Assembly (NCBI RefSeq): GCF_001467615.1
Contig: NZ_LNYA01000034.1
Span: forward strand, 42,036 to 106,035
DNA: 64,000 nucleotides
Direction of reading: 5' to 3'
DNA from: Legionella erythra
GTDB taxonomy: Bacteria; Pseudomonadota; Gammaproteobacteria; Legionellales; Legionellaceae
Shown here: piece after piece, positions 1-8,443 of the stretch
Numbering within the stretch: position 1 is the first letter of the stretch
Layout of the letters: each line of letters begins with the position of its first letter
Notes under the pieces: model-generated
Seen by the model: the letters and a program-made list of their open reading frames with translations, nothing else
The model's database searches: none
What the model was told of the DNA's origin: nothing
Program-made: the position numbers and the translations under genes

Positions 1-120
1 ATTGCTGCTTTTTTTCTTTTCTGCCAATTCTGGCATATAAATCGCATAAATTACTCTGGATGAGATTGCGTTTTGGCGTCATAATTTGCAGCAGTTTGCT
101 TTTGACTTAAACGGTGATCC

Positions 121-867
121 ATGACTAAAGAAATACTGCTCGGCGTCAACATTGACCATATTGCCACCATAAGACAGGCTCGAGGGACTCGCTACCCTGA
201 TCCGGTGCAGGCTGCCATGGAGGCTGAAGAAGCCGGTGCCGATGGCATTACCCTGCACATGCGCGAAGATTTGCGCCACATTCAAGCCCGCGATGTGCGC
301 CTGATTAAACAGGTTTTGCAGACCCGTATGAACCTTGAATTAGCCGTCACGGATGCCATGCTTGATTTTGCCGAAGAAATTTTACCGGAGCACAGCTGTC
401 TCGTTCCCGAAAAACGCGAAGAATTAACCACGGAAGGCGGATTGGATGTGGTGACTCATTTCGACAGTGTCAGCCGTGCGGTCAAGCGCCTGCAAAACAT
501 GGGCAGCGAAGTGTCGCTTTTTATTGACGCCGACCCGCGTCAAATTGACGCGGCAGTGGCAGTTGGCGCGCCCGTTATTGAAATTCATACGGGATGTTAT
601 GCGGATGCGGTGACTGAAGAAACACGTCAGCAGGAATTAAAACGCATTAAAGACGCCGCAATCTATGCGGCCGGGCGTGGTTTGATTGTGAACGCCGGAC
701 ATGGGCTTCATTATCACAATGTCCAGGCTATTGCGGCGATACCGGAGTTCCATGAATTAAACATTGGCCATGCCATCATCGCTCGTGCCTTGTTCTGTGG
801 TTTAAAGGACGCGGTGAGACACATGCGCCAGCTCATGCTGGAAGCAAGACACTATGGCGAAAAATGA
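121..867 (+). CDS. pdxJ: Pyridoxine 5'-phosphate synthase PdxJ
   Basis: PdxJ condenses 1-deoxy-D-xylulose 5-phosphate with 3-amino-2-oxopropyl phosphate to make pyridoxine 5'-phosphate in the cytosol, the last ring-closing step of de novo vitamin B6 synthesis. The 248-residue length is normal for the family. The N-terminus [20 protein letters not shown] is the family hallmark, followed by HMREDLRHI and the C-terminal [11 protein letters not shown] and [14 protein letters not shown] phosphate-binding segments of the TIM barrel. The ATG is preceded by GGTGAT. The stop overlaps the start of korA, so the two are probably co-transcribed, although no functional link is obvious. The 120 bases before it hold no gene I can support. 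Confidence 0.97.
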   Translation: MTKEILLGVNIDHIATIRQARGTRYPDPVQAAMEAEEAGADGITLHMREDLRHIQARDVRLIKQVLQTRMNLELAVTDAMLDFAEEILPEHSCLVPEKREELTTEGGLDVVTHFDSVSRAVKRLQNMGSEVSLFIDADPRQIDAAVAVGAPVIEIHTGCYADAVTEETRQQELKRIKDAAIYAAGRGLIVNAGHGLHYHNVQAIAAIPEFHELNIGHAIIARALFCGLKDAVRHMRQLMLEARHYGEK

Positions 868-2677
868 TGCGATTGTAATTCGGTTTACAGGCGACTCCGG
901 CGACGGGGTGCAATTATTGGGTGAACAACTCACGATCACCGCGGCGTTAACGGGGCGTGATGTGCGCACCCTGCCGGATTTTCCGGCCGAAATCCGTGCG
1001 CCTGCGGGGACGGTGGCCGGGGTTTCAGGGTTCCAGTTGGCCATGGCCGAACAGGCAATTTTTACGGCCGGTGAAAGCCTGGATGTGCTGGTGGCGCTTA
1101 ATCCGGCTGCCCTGAAAAACTCACTCCCGTATTTAAATCACGGGGGCCTGTTAATTATCAACGAGGACAGCTTCACTGAAAAAGACTGGCAAAAGGCAGG
1201 CTTTGACCCTGAGTTTCTGACTGCTGTCAGTGAACAGTACCAGGTTGTGAGTTTACCGCTGATTACGCAAACCCTGGAGGCGGTTGCCGGTCTTGATATG
1301 AATCATGCCCAGGCAAAAAAGGCGAAGAATTTTTATGTGTTAGGCTTGGTGCTATGGTTATTTGATTTACCCACAACCAATTGCGTTTACTTCATCCAAA
1401 AGAAATTTAAAAACAATGAGGTGGTCGCCAAGGCCAATGAATTGACCCTGCTGGCAGGGTATAATTATGCCATGACACTCGAGCTGTCGCGCCAGCATTT
1501 TATGCTGGGGCACATGAATCGCCCGGAAGGCGATTACCGCCAGATCACGGGCGTCGAAGCGGTGGGGCTGGCATTAGCGACACTGGCGGTGCAAACTCAA
1601 ACCCCCTTGCTGGTATCCGGTTATCCGATTACACCCGCCTCAGCCATTTTGCATGAATGCGCAAGATTGAGCGAGTATGGTGTGCAATTATTGCAGGCAG
1701 AAGATGAGATTGCCGCGATTTGCGCCTGCCTTGGCGCCGCTTATGGCGGTTGTCTGGCGCTGACCTGTACGTCAGGTCCGGGGCTGGATTTAAAAAGTGA
1801 AAGCTTGGGCCTTGCGGTCATGACCGAGTTGCCCTTGGTATTAATTGACGTGCAGCGCGCGGGTGCGTCCACCGGTTTGCCGACCAAAACCGGTCAGAGC
1901 GACTTGCGCCAGGCCTTTTATGGCCGGCATGGTGAGGCGCCCTTGCCGGTGATTGCCGCTCAGTCCCCAGCCGATTGTTTTAATACCATAATGGAAGCTT
2001 TTAATCTGGCCATCCGCTACATGACCCCGGTCATCGTGCTGATGGATGCCTATCTCGCCAATGCGGCCGAGCCATGGAATATCCCGGCGGTGGATTCGTT
2101 ACCCATTCCGGCTATCACCTACAACCGTTCACCTAAACCTTATGCTCGCGATGAACGTCTCGCCCGCAGCTGGAACAAGCCTGGCACACCGGGATTTATT
2201 CATCAACTGGGCGGCCTTGAGAAACAGGGGGAAGAGGGTAAAGTCAGTTATGATGCGGATAATCATCAAAAAATGGTCGCCCTGCGAGCTGCCAAAATAG
2301 CCGGTATAGCGAAAGATTATCCGGGATTGGTTATCGAGGGAGCCAAGGATGCTGACGTCCTGCTGATCGGGTGGGGCAGCACCTATGGCAGTTTGAAGGC
2401 GGCTGTTGAGGGTTGTAACGAGGAGGGCATGAAGCTCGCTTTTCTGCATTTGCGCCATTTAAATCCTTTACCGGAGCAGTTAGGCCCCTTGCTCAAGCGC
2501 TTTAAGAACGTGTTGGTTGCAGAACTTAATTCAGGCCAGCTTTGCCAGATTCTACGTGCCGATTATTTAATCGATGCCAAGGCTATCACTCAATGCAATG
2601 GTCAACCCTTCGCAGTAAGCACCCTGATTAACGCCATTAAAGTGGAATATGATCATGAACAACACCTACAAGCGTGA
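854..2677 (+). CDS. korA: 2-oxoacid:acceptor oxidoreductase, fused gamma-alpha subunit (KorA-type)
   Basis: This is the alpha subunit of a 2-oxoglutarate (or related 2-oxoacid):ferredoxin oxidoreductase, which oxidatively decarboxylates the 2-oxoacid to acyl-CoA and passes electrons to a ferredoxin-like acceptor. The 607 residues match the fused form. Residues about 1-190 are the gamma domain ([16 protein letters not shown] at the start). The alpha pyrimidine-binding domain follows, with [14 protein letters not shown] and [15 protein letters not shown]. It begins 14 bases inside pdxJ and overlaps korB by 29 bases, so translation is probably coupled. Substrate choice (2-oxoglutarate or another 2-oxoacid) cannot be read from the sequence. 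Confidence 0.92.
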   Translation: MAKNDAIVIRFTGDSGDGVQLLGEQLTITAALTGRDVRTLPDFPAEIRAPAGTVAGVSGFQLAMAEQAIFTAGESLDVLVALNPAALKNSLPYLNHGGLLIINEDSFTEKDWQKAGFDPEFLTAVSEQYQVVSLPLITQTLEAVAGLDMNHAQAKKAKNFYVLGLVLWLFDLPTTNCVYFIQKKFKNNEVVAKANELTLLAGYNYAMTLELSRQHFMLGHMNRPEGDYRQITGVEAVGLALATLAVQTQTPLLVSGYPITPASAILHECARLSEYGVQLLQAEDEIAAICACLGAAYGGCLALTCTSGPGLDLKSESLGLAVMTELPLVLIDVQRAGASTGLPTKTGQSDLRQAFYGRHGEAPLPVIAAQSPADCFNTIMEAFNLAIRYMTPVIVLMDAYLANAAEPWNIPAVDSLPIPAITYNRSPKPYARDERLARSWNKPGTPGFIHQLGGLEKQGEEGKVSYDADNHQKMVALRAAKIAGIAKDYPGLVIEGAKDADVLLIGWGSTYGSLKAAVEGCNEEGMKLAFLHLRHLNPLPEQLGPLLKRFKNVLVAELNSGQLCQILRADYLIDAKAITQCNGQPFAVSTLINAIKVEYDHEQHLQA

Positions 2678-3623
2678 AGATTTTGCCAATGCGACTGAAG
2701 TTCGCTGGTGCCCAGGTTGTGGCGATTATGCGATTCTTGCCGCGCTGCAACGGGTATTACCCGAACTGGGGTTACCGCCCGAGCAACACGTTTTCGTATC
2801 CGGTATTGGCTGTGCAGGTCGCTTGCCTTATTACATGAATGCCTATGGCTTCCACACCATCCATGGACGTGCCACGGCCGTTGCCACCGGCTTAAAAGCC
2901 ATGCGCGATGATTTGACCGTGTGGGTTATAACAGGCGATGGCGATGCCTTAAGCATTGGCGGCAATCATTTGATTCATTGTTTGCGCCGCAATGTCAATG
3001 TCAATATTCTGCTGTTTAATAATCAGGTTTATGGTCTGACCAAGGGACAGTTTTCACCCACGTCCCAGAAAGGGCAGGTGACCAAAACTTCTCCGCAGGG
3101 AGTCAGTAATGAACCCATCAATCCCTTGATGCTGGCGCTGGCGTCTGGTGCAGGTTTTGTCGCCAGAGCGGTGGATAAAGATCCCAATCACTTGGCTTCC
3201 GTATTAAAAAAAGCCTATGAGCACCCAGGCTGTTCCTTTGTTGAAATTTATCAGGATTGCAATATTTTCAATAACGGCGCCTTCGATGCGTTTGCATTGA
3301 AAACCAATCGCGCGGAGCAAACCATTCAATTGGAAGATGGGCAACCGATGATTTTTGGCGCTGCCAAAGACAAAGCCCTAACCTTGCTCGGGGATGCGTT
3401 ACACATTGGCCTCGCGGATGAACAGGCTGTCGCCCGTCATGAACCGGGCAATTTAATGGCCGCCATGCGTTTGGCCCGCCTGCATTTTCCGGATTATCCG
3501 GTGCCCTTGGGCGTTTATTATCAGCAACAGAAAGCCTCATTTAATCTGAGTAAGCCCCTGGTTAAAACCACGGAGGATTTGCATGCCCTGTTTCGTGCTA
3601 AAGCCAGTTGGCAGCAGAGTTGA
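2649..3623 (+). CDS. korB: 2-oxoacid:acceptor oxidoreductase, beta subunit (KorB-type)
   Basis: This is the thiamine-diphosphate-binding beta subunit partnering KorA. The N-terminal RWCPGCGDYAILAALQ carries the conserved CPGCG cluster-ligand motif. ITGDGDALSIGGNHLIH with a downstream NNQVYGLTKGQ is the ThDP/Mg2+ signature (GDGD...NN). KGQFSPTS and the later QDCNIFN are typical of the beta family. Length (324) is ordinary. Two starts are possible, ATG at 2649 or at 2655; both lie inside korA, which fits translational coupling. The stop codon lies only a few bases before the first hip operator box. Confidence 0.93.
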   Translation: MIMNNTYKREDFANATEVRWCPGCGDYAILAALQRVLPELGLPPEQHVFVSGIGCAGRLPYYMNAYGFHTIHGRATAVATGLKAMRDDLTVWVITGDGDALSIGGNHLIHCLRRNVNVNILLFNNQVYGLTKGQFSPTSQKGQVTKTSPQGVSNEPINPLMLALASGAGFVARAVDKDPNHLASVLKKAYEHPGCSFVEIYQDCNIFNNGAFDAFALKTNRAEQTIQLEDGQPMIFGAAKDKALTLLGDALHIGLADEQAVARHEPGNLMAAMRLARLHFPDYPVPLGVYYQQQKASFNLSKPLVKTTEDLHALFRAKASWQQS

Positions 3624-3624
3624 T

Positions 3625-3739
3625 ATTCCCGAGCGGTAATAATAGCGTTCAAAATAGATGGCATCCTAATAAAATTCCCGATCGGGAATATTTTATTGAT
3701 TTAACGTTTAATTTCTAATAAAATTCCCGTACAGGAAAT
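3625..3739. promoter_or_regulatory. Three HipB-type operator boxes spaced exactly 49 bp apart
   Basis: ATTCCCG begins at 3625, 3674 and 3723, each 49 bp after the last. Box 2 (3674-3689) is a perfect 16-bp palindrome, ATTCCCGATCGGGAAT. Box 3 (TTCCCGTACAGGAA, 3724-3737) is near-palindromic, and box 1 (TTCCCGAGCGGTAAT) is a weaker half-conserved copy. Boxes 2 and 3 also share the upstream bases CTAATAA (3666 and 3715). Known HipB proteins bind several palindromic operators upstream of hipBA and autorepress the operon. That these boxes are HipB sites is inferred from position and symmetry. Confidence 0.75.
3696..3724 (+). promoter_or_regulatory. Candidate sigma-70 promoter of hipBA
   Basis: TTGATT (3696-3701) and TAAAAT (3719-3724) are separated by 17 bp, close to consensus. 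The -10 hexamer overlaps the left end of operator box 3 and the -35 lies between boxes 2 and 3. HipB bound to the boxes would therefore block RNA polymerase. Predicted by eye only. Confidence 0.5.
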
Positions 3740-3755
3740 TTACGCTGGCAAGAGC

Positions 3756-3983
3756 ATGATTCATACTTCTAAAGATATTGGTGATGTTATTCAACATGTC
3801 CGTAAAAAATTGGGCCTCACTCAAAAAGATGTTGCATTAACAGCCGGTACAGGCATTCGTTTTATTGTTGAGCTCGAGAAGGGGAAACCGACCTGTGAAA
3901 TAGGCAAAGTACTTCAAGTCTTGCAGATATTGGGAATTCAATGTCATTTGATGATCCCCAAGGAGATGGATTATGCCGATTAA
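3756..3983 (+). CDS. hipB: HipB-like antitoxin, Xre-family DNA-binding protein
   Basis: A 75-residue helix-turn-helix protein. Residues about 10-65 form the Xre/Cro fold: IGDVIQHVRKKLGLTQKDVA is the start of helix 1 and the turn, and GIRFIVELEKGKPTCEIGKV contains the recognition helix region. Known HipB proteins dimerise, neutralise HipA and repress their own operon. It overlaps hipA by 11 bases (the ATG lies in ATTATGCCGATTAA), as is typical of the pair. The ATG at 3756 has only a weak ribosome-binding site (GCAAGAG). Its DNA is more AT-rich than korB before it, suggesting separate ancestry. Confidence 0.9.
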   Translation: MIHTSKDIGDVIQHVRKKLGLTQKDVALTAGTGIRFIVELEKGKPTCEIGKVLQVLQILGIQCHLMIPKEMDYAD

Positions 3984-5187
3984 GACACTGGATGTTTATC
4001 TTAATCAGACCCTGACTGGGCAGTTGTCGATAGACAGTTATGGCGATATGCTGTTTGACTATGATGAGAATTATCTGAGTGCAGCCGGAAGCTTACCTTT
4101 ATCGCACTCATTGCCATTGCAAAAAAAGACCTATGCAGAGAGAGAATGCCGACCCTTTTTTAATGGGATTTTGCCTGAATCTCATTTACGGGCTTCCATT
4201 GCCAGGCAGTTAGGAATCAGTGAAAAAAATGATTTCGCTTTATTGGCTGCCATTGGTGGCGAATGTGCCGGCGCTGTTAGTTTGCTGCCTCCTTCATTGC
4301 ATATTGCTGATTTAAAACCAGATTATCGTCAAATTGACGACAATGCCGTGGTAGAAATTTTACACACCATGCTTCAAAAGCCGATGTTGGTTGGGGAAGA
4401 CGGTATACGTTTATCACTGGCTGGAGCTCAGGATAAATTAGCAGTGACTGTCATGAATGGTCATCTTGCTCTTCCCATTAACGGGGCTCCCAGCACACAT
4501 ATTTTAAAACCAGTTAATCGTGATTTTCCCTCCTTAATTGAAAATGAATGGTTCTGTCTGAATTTAGCACGAAAAATTGGGCTAAACGCAGTTGAGGCGG
4601 AATTGCGTTATGCTGAGGGTACACCCTATTTGCTCGTGAAGCGTTATGATCGGATCGTGGTTGAACATACTATTCAACGTTTGCATCAGGAAGATTTTTG
4701 TCAGGCAATGGGAATCGCATCTGAAAAAAAGTATCAGCGGGAAGGTGGGCCAAGTCTCAAAGATTGCTTTCACTTGCTAAAGGATGTCTCCAGTATTCCA
4801 GCGATTGATATAAAAATGTTATTGCAGGGGGTCTTGTTTAATTTGATTATTGGTAATAATGATGCGCATGGGAAAAATTTTTCGTTGTTGTACTCAGCTA
4901 AAAATAGTCGTTTGGCTCCTTTCTACGATATGATTTCTACTGTTTATTATCCCACCCTTGCTTCAAAAATGGCTATGAAAATTGGCAGCAAATACGAATT
5001 TGATGGCTTATTTCCAAGACACATTGAACAAATGGCAGAGGAAATTGGTTTATCCCCCGCTTTGGTTTTGAAGGAGACAGTCAGGATAATCAATGTTCTT
5101 GAAAAACATCTGGAAGACAGTCCTTTCAGCGACATGATATGGCAACGAGCCAATAAATTAAGTGAGCGATTGCAGAGATCCGCTTAA
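3973..5187 (+). CDS. hipA: HipA-family serine/threonine kinase toxin
   Basis: HipA toxins phosphorylate glutamyl-tRNA synthetase or similar targets, stall translation and promote dormancy. All family landmarks are present in 404 residues: the N-terminal couple_hipA domain; RLSLAGAQDKLAV, whose Ser at about 148 matches the autophosphorylated serine of E. coli HipA; THILKP for ATP binding; GNNDAHGKNFSLL with the catalytic Asp near 297; and LAPFYDMIS with the metal-binding Asp near 319. The gene is full length with no break, so the kinase should be active. It is one polypeptide, unlike the three-part HipBST systems. A terminator belonging to the opposite-strand gene lies just after the stop. Confidence 0.95.
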   Translation: MPIKTLDVYLNQTLTGQLSIDSYGDMLFDYDENYLSAAGSLPLSHSLPLQKKTYAERECRPFFNGILPESHLRASIARQLGISEKNDFALLAAIGGECAGAVSLLPPSLHIADLKPDYRQIDDNAVVEILHTMLQKPMLVGEDGIRLSLAGAQDKLAVTVMNGHLALPINGAPSTHILKPVNRDFPSLIENEWFCLNLARKIGLNAVEAELRYAEGTPYLLVKRYDRIVVEHTIQRLHQEDFCQAMGIASEKKYQREGGPSLKDCFHLLKDVSSIPAIDIKMLLQGVLFNLIIGNNDAHGKNFSLLYSAKNSRLAPFYDMISTVYYPTLASKMAMKIGSKYEFDGLFPRHIEQMAEEIGLSPALVLKETVRIINVLEKHLEDSPFSDMIWQRANKLSERLQRSA

Positions 5188-5203
5188 TCTGTTGAGCCAG
5201 GCG

Positions 5204-5235
5204 AAAAAAAAAATCCCGGAATGTATCCCGGGATT
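5204..5235 (-). terminator. Rho-independent terminator of the BI-1-like gene
   Basis: Read on the minus strand, AATCCCGG (5235-5228) pairs with CCGGGATT (5219-5212) around an 8-base loop and is followed by a run of T residues (5211-5204). This is a classic intrinsic terminator 18 bases after the minus-strand stop. It may also stop readthrough from hipA on the plus strand, although the T run is missing in that direction. Confidence 0.88.
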
Positions 5236-5253
5236 CAGGTGAGGAGACGGGTG

Positions 5254-5931
5254 TTAATCGCGATCGCCGGAGAATGCGCCCAAGAGTTGCAGCAGACTGA
5301 CGAACAGGTTGTAAATGGATACGAACAGGCTGACAGTGGCTGAAATGTAATTGGTTTCGCCTCCGTGAATGATTTCACTGGTTTGGAACAGAATCAATCC
5401 AGAAGCCAGCAACATGAACACGGCGGAAATGGTCAATTGCAGCGCAGGCATGTTAAAGAAGATGCCGGCAATCATGGCCAATACGGCAACCATGGTACCA
5501 ACAAACAGGAAACCAGCTAAGAAACTGAAATCTTTCCGGGTGGTTAGGGCATAACCGGACAAAGCAAAGAAAATCATGCCGGTACCGCCTAAAGCCGTGG
5601 TAATGATCTGGTGCCCGTTAGAAAAATTGGCAATGTAGAAATTTAAAATCGGGCCTAAAGTGAAGCCCAAAAATCCGGTAAAGGCAAAAACCGCCAGGAT
5701 ACCTAAAGGGCTGTTGCGTAAAGCCTGGGTTAAAAACATCAAACCGTACACACCAATCAGCATAACAAAAATGTTAAGCGGCGGTGCTTTAAAGGCAAAA
5801 GAAAGGTAGGCTGTAAAACAGCTGAACAAAAAGGTCATCCCCAGCAGGAGATAGGTATTGCGTAATACTTTATTGGTAGCCAGTACCGACTCGCTGCGTT
5901 GACTGATAACAGTCATGTTGTCTCTATTCAT
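5254..5931 (-). CDS. BI-1/YccA family inner-membrane protein
   Basis: A 225-residue protein of the Bax-inhibitor-1/YccA/YbhL superfamily with about seven transmembrane segments (the first near residues 25-45, the last near 200-220). The C-terminal FQTSEIIHGGETNYISATVS is the family signature with acidic residues linked to proton/Ca2+ leak. E. coli YccA modulates the FtsH membrane protease. Which bacterial role applies here is not visible. The ATG at 5931 has GGAG seven bases upstream, preferred over the internal Met at residue 6. It is a single gene with its own terminator and diverges from the amidase gene. Confidence 0.9.
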   Translation of the reverse strand: MNRDNMTVISQRSESVLATNKVLRNTYLLLGMTFLFSCFTAYLSFAFKAPPLNIFVMLIGVYGLMFLTQALRNSPLGILAVFAFTGFLGFTLGPILNFYIANFSNGHQIITTALGGTGMIFFALSGYALTTRKDFSFLAGFLFVGTMVAVLAMIAGIFFNMPALQLTISAVFMLLASGLILFQTSEIIHGGETNYISATVSLFVSIYNLFVSLLQLLGAFSGDRD

Positions 5932-6109
5932 GTATTACTCCACATTGGTTACATTTATTTTAGCATAGATATGGCCGTCCTGCATGATTTCAAGTCTATA
6001 GCGATGTTGCCACACTAGCAAGATCCGGACCTCATCATTTTCGCGCCGCTAACAATCGCAATCTGTTATAAAATAAGTGTAAAATGCAATTTTATTTCGG
6101 GATAGCGTT

Positions 6110-6925
6110 ATGTCGAAAGTGGCTGTTGTGCAAATGCGGTCTTCGGCCTCGGTTCAGGATAACCTTGAGCAGGTTGGGAAGATGCTCGCCAAAGCGCACG
6201 ATGAAGAGGTGGATTTGCTGGTTTTGCCGGAAAATTTTGCCTTTATGGGCATGAAAGAAACCGACAAACTGACTATCGCCGAAAAATATGGTGAAGGGGA
6301 GATTCAGCAGGCGGTCAGCGCGCTGGCTAAACAATACGGCGTCTGGGTGGTTGCCGGCACTATTCCAATCAAAGGGCTGCGCGATCGGGTGCGTTCTGCT
6401 TCCCTGGTCTTTGACGATCACGGTCTATGCGCCGCCCGCTATGACAAAATTCACTTGTTTGATGTGCGGGTTTCCTCTCAGGAGGCTCACGAAGAATCCA
6501 ATACGGTGGAGCGGGGGGATGAAGTGGTCGTGGTTGATACACCGGCTGGCCGTTTAGGCCTTAGCGTCTGCTATGATTTGCGCTTCCCGGAACTTTATCA
6601 GCAATTATCCATGCGCGGCGCGGAGCTTTTTACCGTTCCGTCAGCCTTTACGGCGATTACGGGGGCGGCCCACTGGGAGGTGTTACTGCGGGCGCGGGCT
6701 ATTGAAAATTTATGCTACGTGCTGGCGCCCAATCAGGGCGGTACTCATGCGAATGGCCGCCAAACCCATGGCCATAGCATGATTGTCGAGCCCTGGGGGA
6801 AAATTCTCGCAGAGCAAGATGAAAATCCCGGCATGGTGATGGCAGAGATAGATTTGCAGCGTTTAAAACAATTGCGGCTGCAATTTCCCTGCAACACCCA
6901 TCATGTCCTTCTCGGTATTAATTAA
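6110..6925 (+). CDS. Nitrilase-fold amidohydrolase (NIT2/deaminated-glutathione-amidase-like)
   Basis: A carbon-nitrogen hydrolase of 271 residues with the Glu-Lys-Cys triad in place: Glu in LLVLPENFAFMG, Lys in RYDKIHLFDV, and Cys near residue 153 in LSVCYDLRFPELY. The nearest functional relatives are omega-amidase and deaminated-glutathione amidase, which remove damaged amides. The substrate here is inferred, not proven. It lies nine bases before tldD. A nitrilase-family gene next to tldD recurs in gamma-proteobacteria, which supports co-transcription. A long opposite-strand frame within it is a shadow. Confidence 0.88.
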   Translation: MSKVAVVQMRSSASVQDNLEQVGKMLAKAHDEEVDLLVLPENFAFMGMKETDKLTIAEKYGEGEIQQAVSALAKQYGVWVVAGTIPIKGLRDRVRSASLVFDDHGLCAARYDKIHLFDVRVSSQEAHEESNTVERGDEVVVVDTPAGRLGLSVCYDLRFPELYQQLSMRGAELFTVPSAFTAITGAAHWEVLLRARAIENLCYVLAPNQGGTHANGRQTHGHSMIVEPWGKILAEQDENPGMVMAEIDLQRLKQLRLQFPCNTHHVLLGIN

Positions 6926-6934
6926 GGTGCAATC

Positions 6935-8377
6935 ATGACTCAGGCATTGGCCATTGCAAAAGATCTACTTTTAAAACCCGCTTCCCTGGATGAATCGGCG
7001 ATCGATAAACTGATTCGTTCCATGGCTGGCCGTCATGTGGACGATGCGGATTTGTATTTTCAAAGCAGCAGCTACGAATCCTGGTATCTTGAAGATTCGG
7101 AGGTTAAAAGCGGCAGCTATTCCATCGACCGCGGTGTGGGCATCCGCGCTGTCAGCGGCGAAAAAACCGGTTATGCCTATTGCGATGACATTCTCCTGCC
7201 GGCCATGGAGCGAGCAGCCGATGCCGCCCGTTCAATTGCCTTTTCCGCCAGCAAGGCATTTCAGCCGGTTCAGGTTCAAGGTTCGCCGATTGTACGCTAT
7301 GCCGGCATTAACCCCATTGACGGGATGACTAAACAGGAAAAAATCGCCTTGCTTGAAGCCATTGACAAAGAGGCCCGCCGTCTTGACCCGCGTGTTATTC
7401 AGGTGAATGCCTCATTAAGCGGTTGTTATGAGGTGGTGATGGTTGCCGGTATGCAGGGTAATCTTCAGGCTGATATCCGCCCGCTGGTCAGCATTAACGT
7501 CAGCGTGATCGTCGAGGATAAAAACGGCCGTCGCGAATCTGCGCGCTCCGGAGGCGGTGGTCGGTTTGGTTACGCCAGTTTCCTGGAAAAAGACAATGCG
7601 CTTTATTATGCGCGAGAGGCTGTGCGCGAGGCATTAATCAATCTCGAAGCAGAAGACGCGCCGGCTGGAACGATGCCTGTCGTGCTTGGCCCGGGTTGGC
7701 CGGGCGTGCTGCTTCACGAAGCCGTGGGTCATGGGCTTGAGGGCGATTTTAACCGCAAGGGGCTCTCTGCTTTTTCAGGGCGGATGGGTGAACAGGTGGC
7801 GGCAAAAGGCGTCACGGTTGTTGATGATGGCACCTTGCCTGATCGCCGCGGCTCCCTGAGTATGGATGACGAAGGCACGCCTACGCAATGCACCACCCTG
7901 ATTGAAGATGGGCGACTGGTCAATTACATGCAGGACAAGCTTAATGCCAAATTAATGGGCATGAAGCCCACCGGCAATTGCCGCCGGGAATCCTATGCTC
8001 ATTTGCCGATGCCGCGCATGACCAATACCTACATGCTGGCTGGGCAACATGATCCACAGGAAATCATTGCTTCGGTCGAGCGGGGGCTTTATGCGGTTAA
8101 TTTTGGCGGTGGTCAGGTGGATATTACCTCGGGGCAGTTCGTGTTCTCAGCCAGCGAAGCCTACCTGATTGAAAACGGCAGGATAACCCGCCCGGTGAAA
8201 GGCGCGACCTTGATTGGCAACGGCCCCGATGTCATGAAAAAAATCAGCATGATTGGTCATGATTTGGCTTTGGACAGGGGCGTGGGTGTTTGCGGCAAGG
8301 ATGGTCAATCGGTGCCCGTGGGTGTTGGACAGCCGACTTTAAAAATTGATGCGTTAACCATCGGCGGCACCCGTTAA
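6935..8377 (+). CDS. tldD: Metalloprotease TldD
   Basis: TldD acts with TldE as a zinc protease that trims unfolded or modified peptides; in enterobacteria the complex matures microcin B17 and degrades the CcdA antitoxin. The 480-residue length is normal. The zinc-binding [12 protein letters not shown] (HExxxH) sits near residue 260, and [16 protein letters not shown] near the C-terminus is another family signature. tldE is not in this window. The ATG follows AAGGTGCAATC. Whether any modified-peptide substrate is encoded nearby is unknown, and none was recognised. Confidence 0.97.
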   Translation: MTQALAIAKDLLLKPASLDESAIDKLIRSMAGRHVDDADLYFQSSSYESWYLEDSEVKSGSYSIDRGVGIRAVSGEKTGYAYCDDILLPAMERAADAARSIAFSASKAFQPVQVQGSPIVRYAGINPIDGMTKQEKIALLEAIDKEARRLDPRVIQVNASLSGCYEVVMVAGMQGNLQADIRPLVSINVSVIVEDKNGRRESARSGGGGRFGYASFLEKDNALYYAREAVREALINLEAEDAPAGTMPVVLGPGWPGVLLHEAVGHGLEGDFNRKGLSAFSGRMGEQVAAKGVTVVDDGTLPDRRGSLSMDDEGTPTQCTTLIEDGRLVNYMQDKLNAKLMGMKPTGNCRRESYAHLPMPRMTNTYMLAGQHDPQEIIASVERGLYAVNFGGGQVDITSGQFVFSASEAYLIENGRITRPVKGATLIGNGPDVMKKISMIGHDLALDRGVGVCGKDGQSVPVGVGQPTLKIDALTIGGTR

Positions 8378-8443
8378 CCTGGTCTTATTATTGCTTGATA
8401 ACGGACTATACTTAAGCAGTAAAGCCATTTACAGGGAGTAACC

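Noticed and set aside
3996-5187. HipA considered as a HipT-type small kinase of a three-gene HipBST system
   Set aside because: The protein is full length with an N-terminal couple_hipA domain fused to the kinase; only one small gene precedes it.
6092-6421. 109-residue frame opposite the amidase
   Set aside because: Fully inside the amidase gene on the other strand, with no motif.
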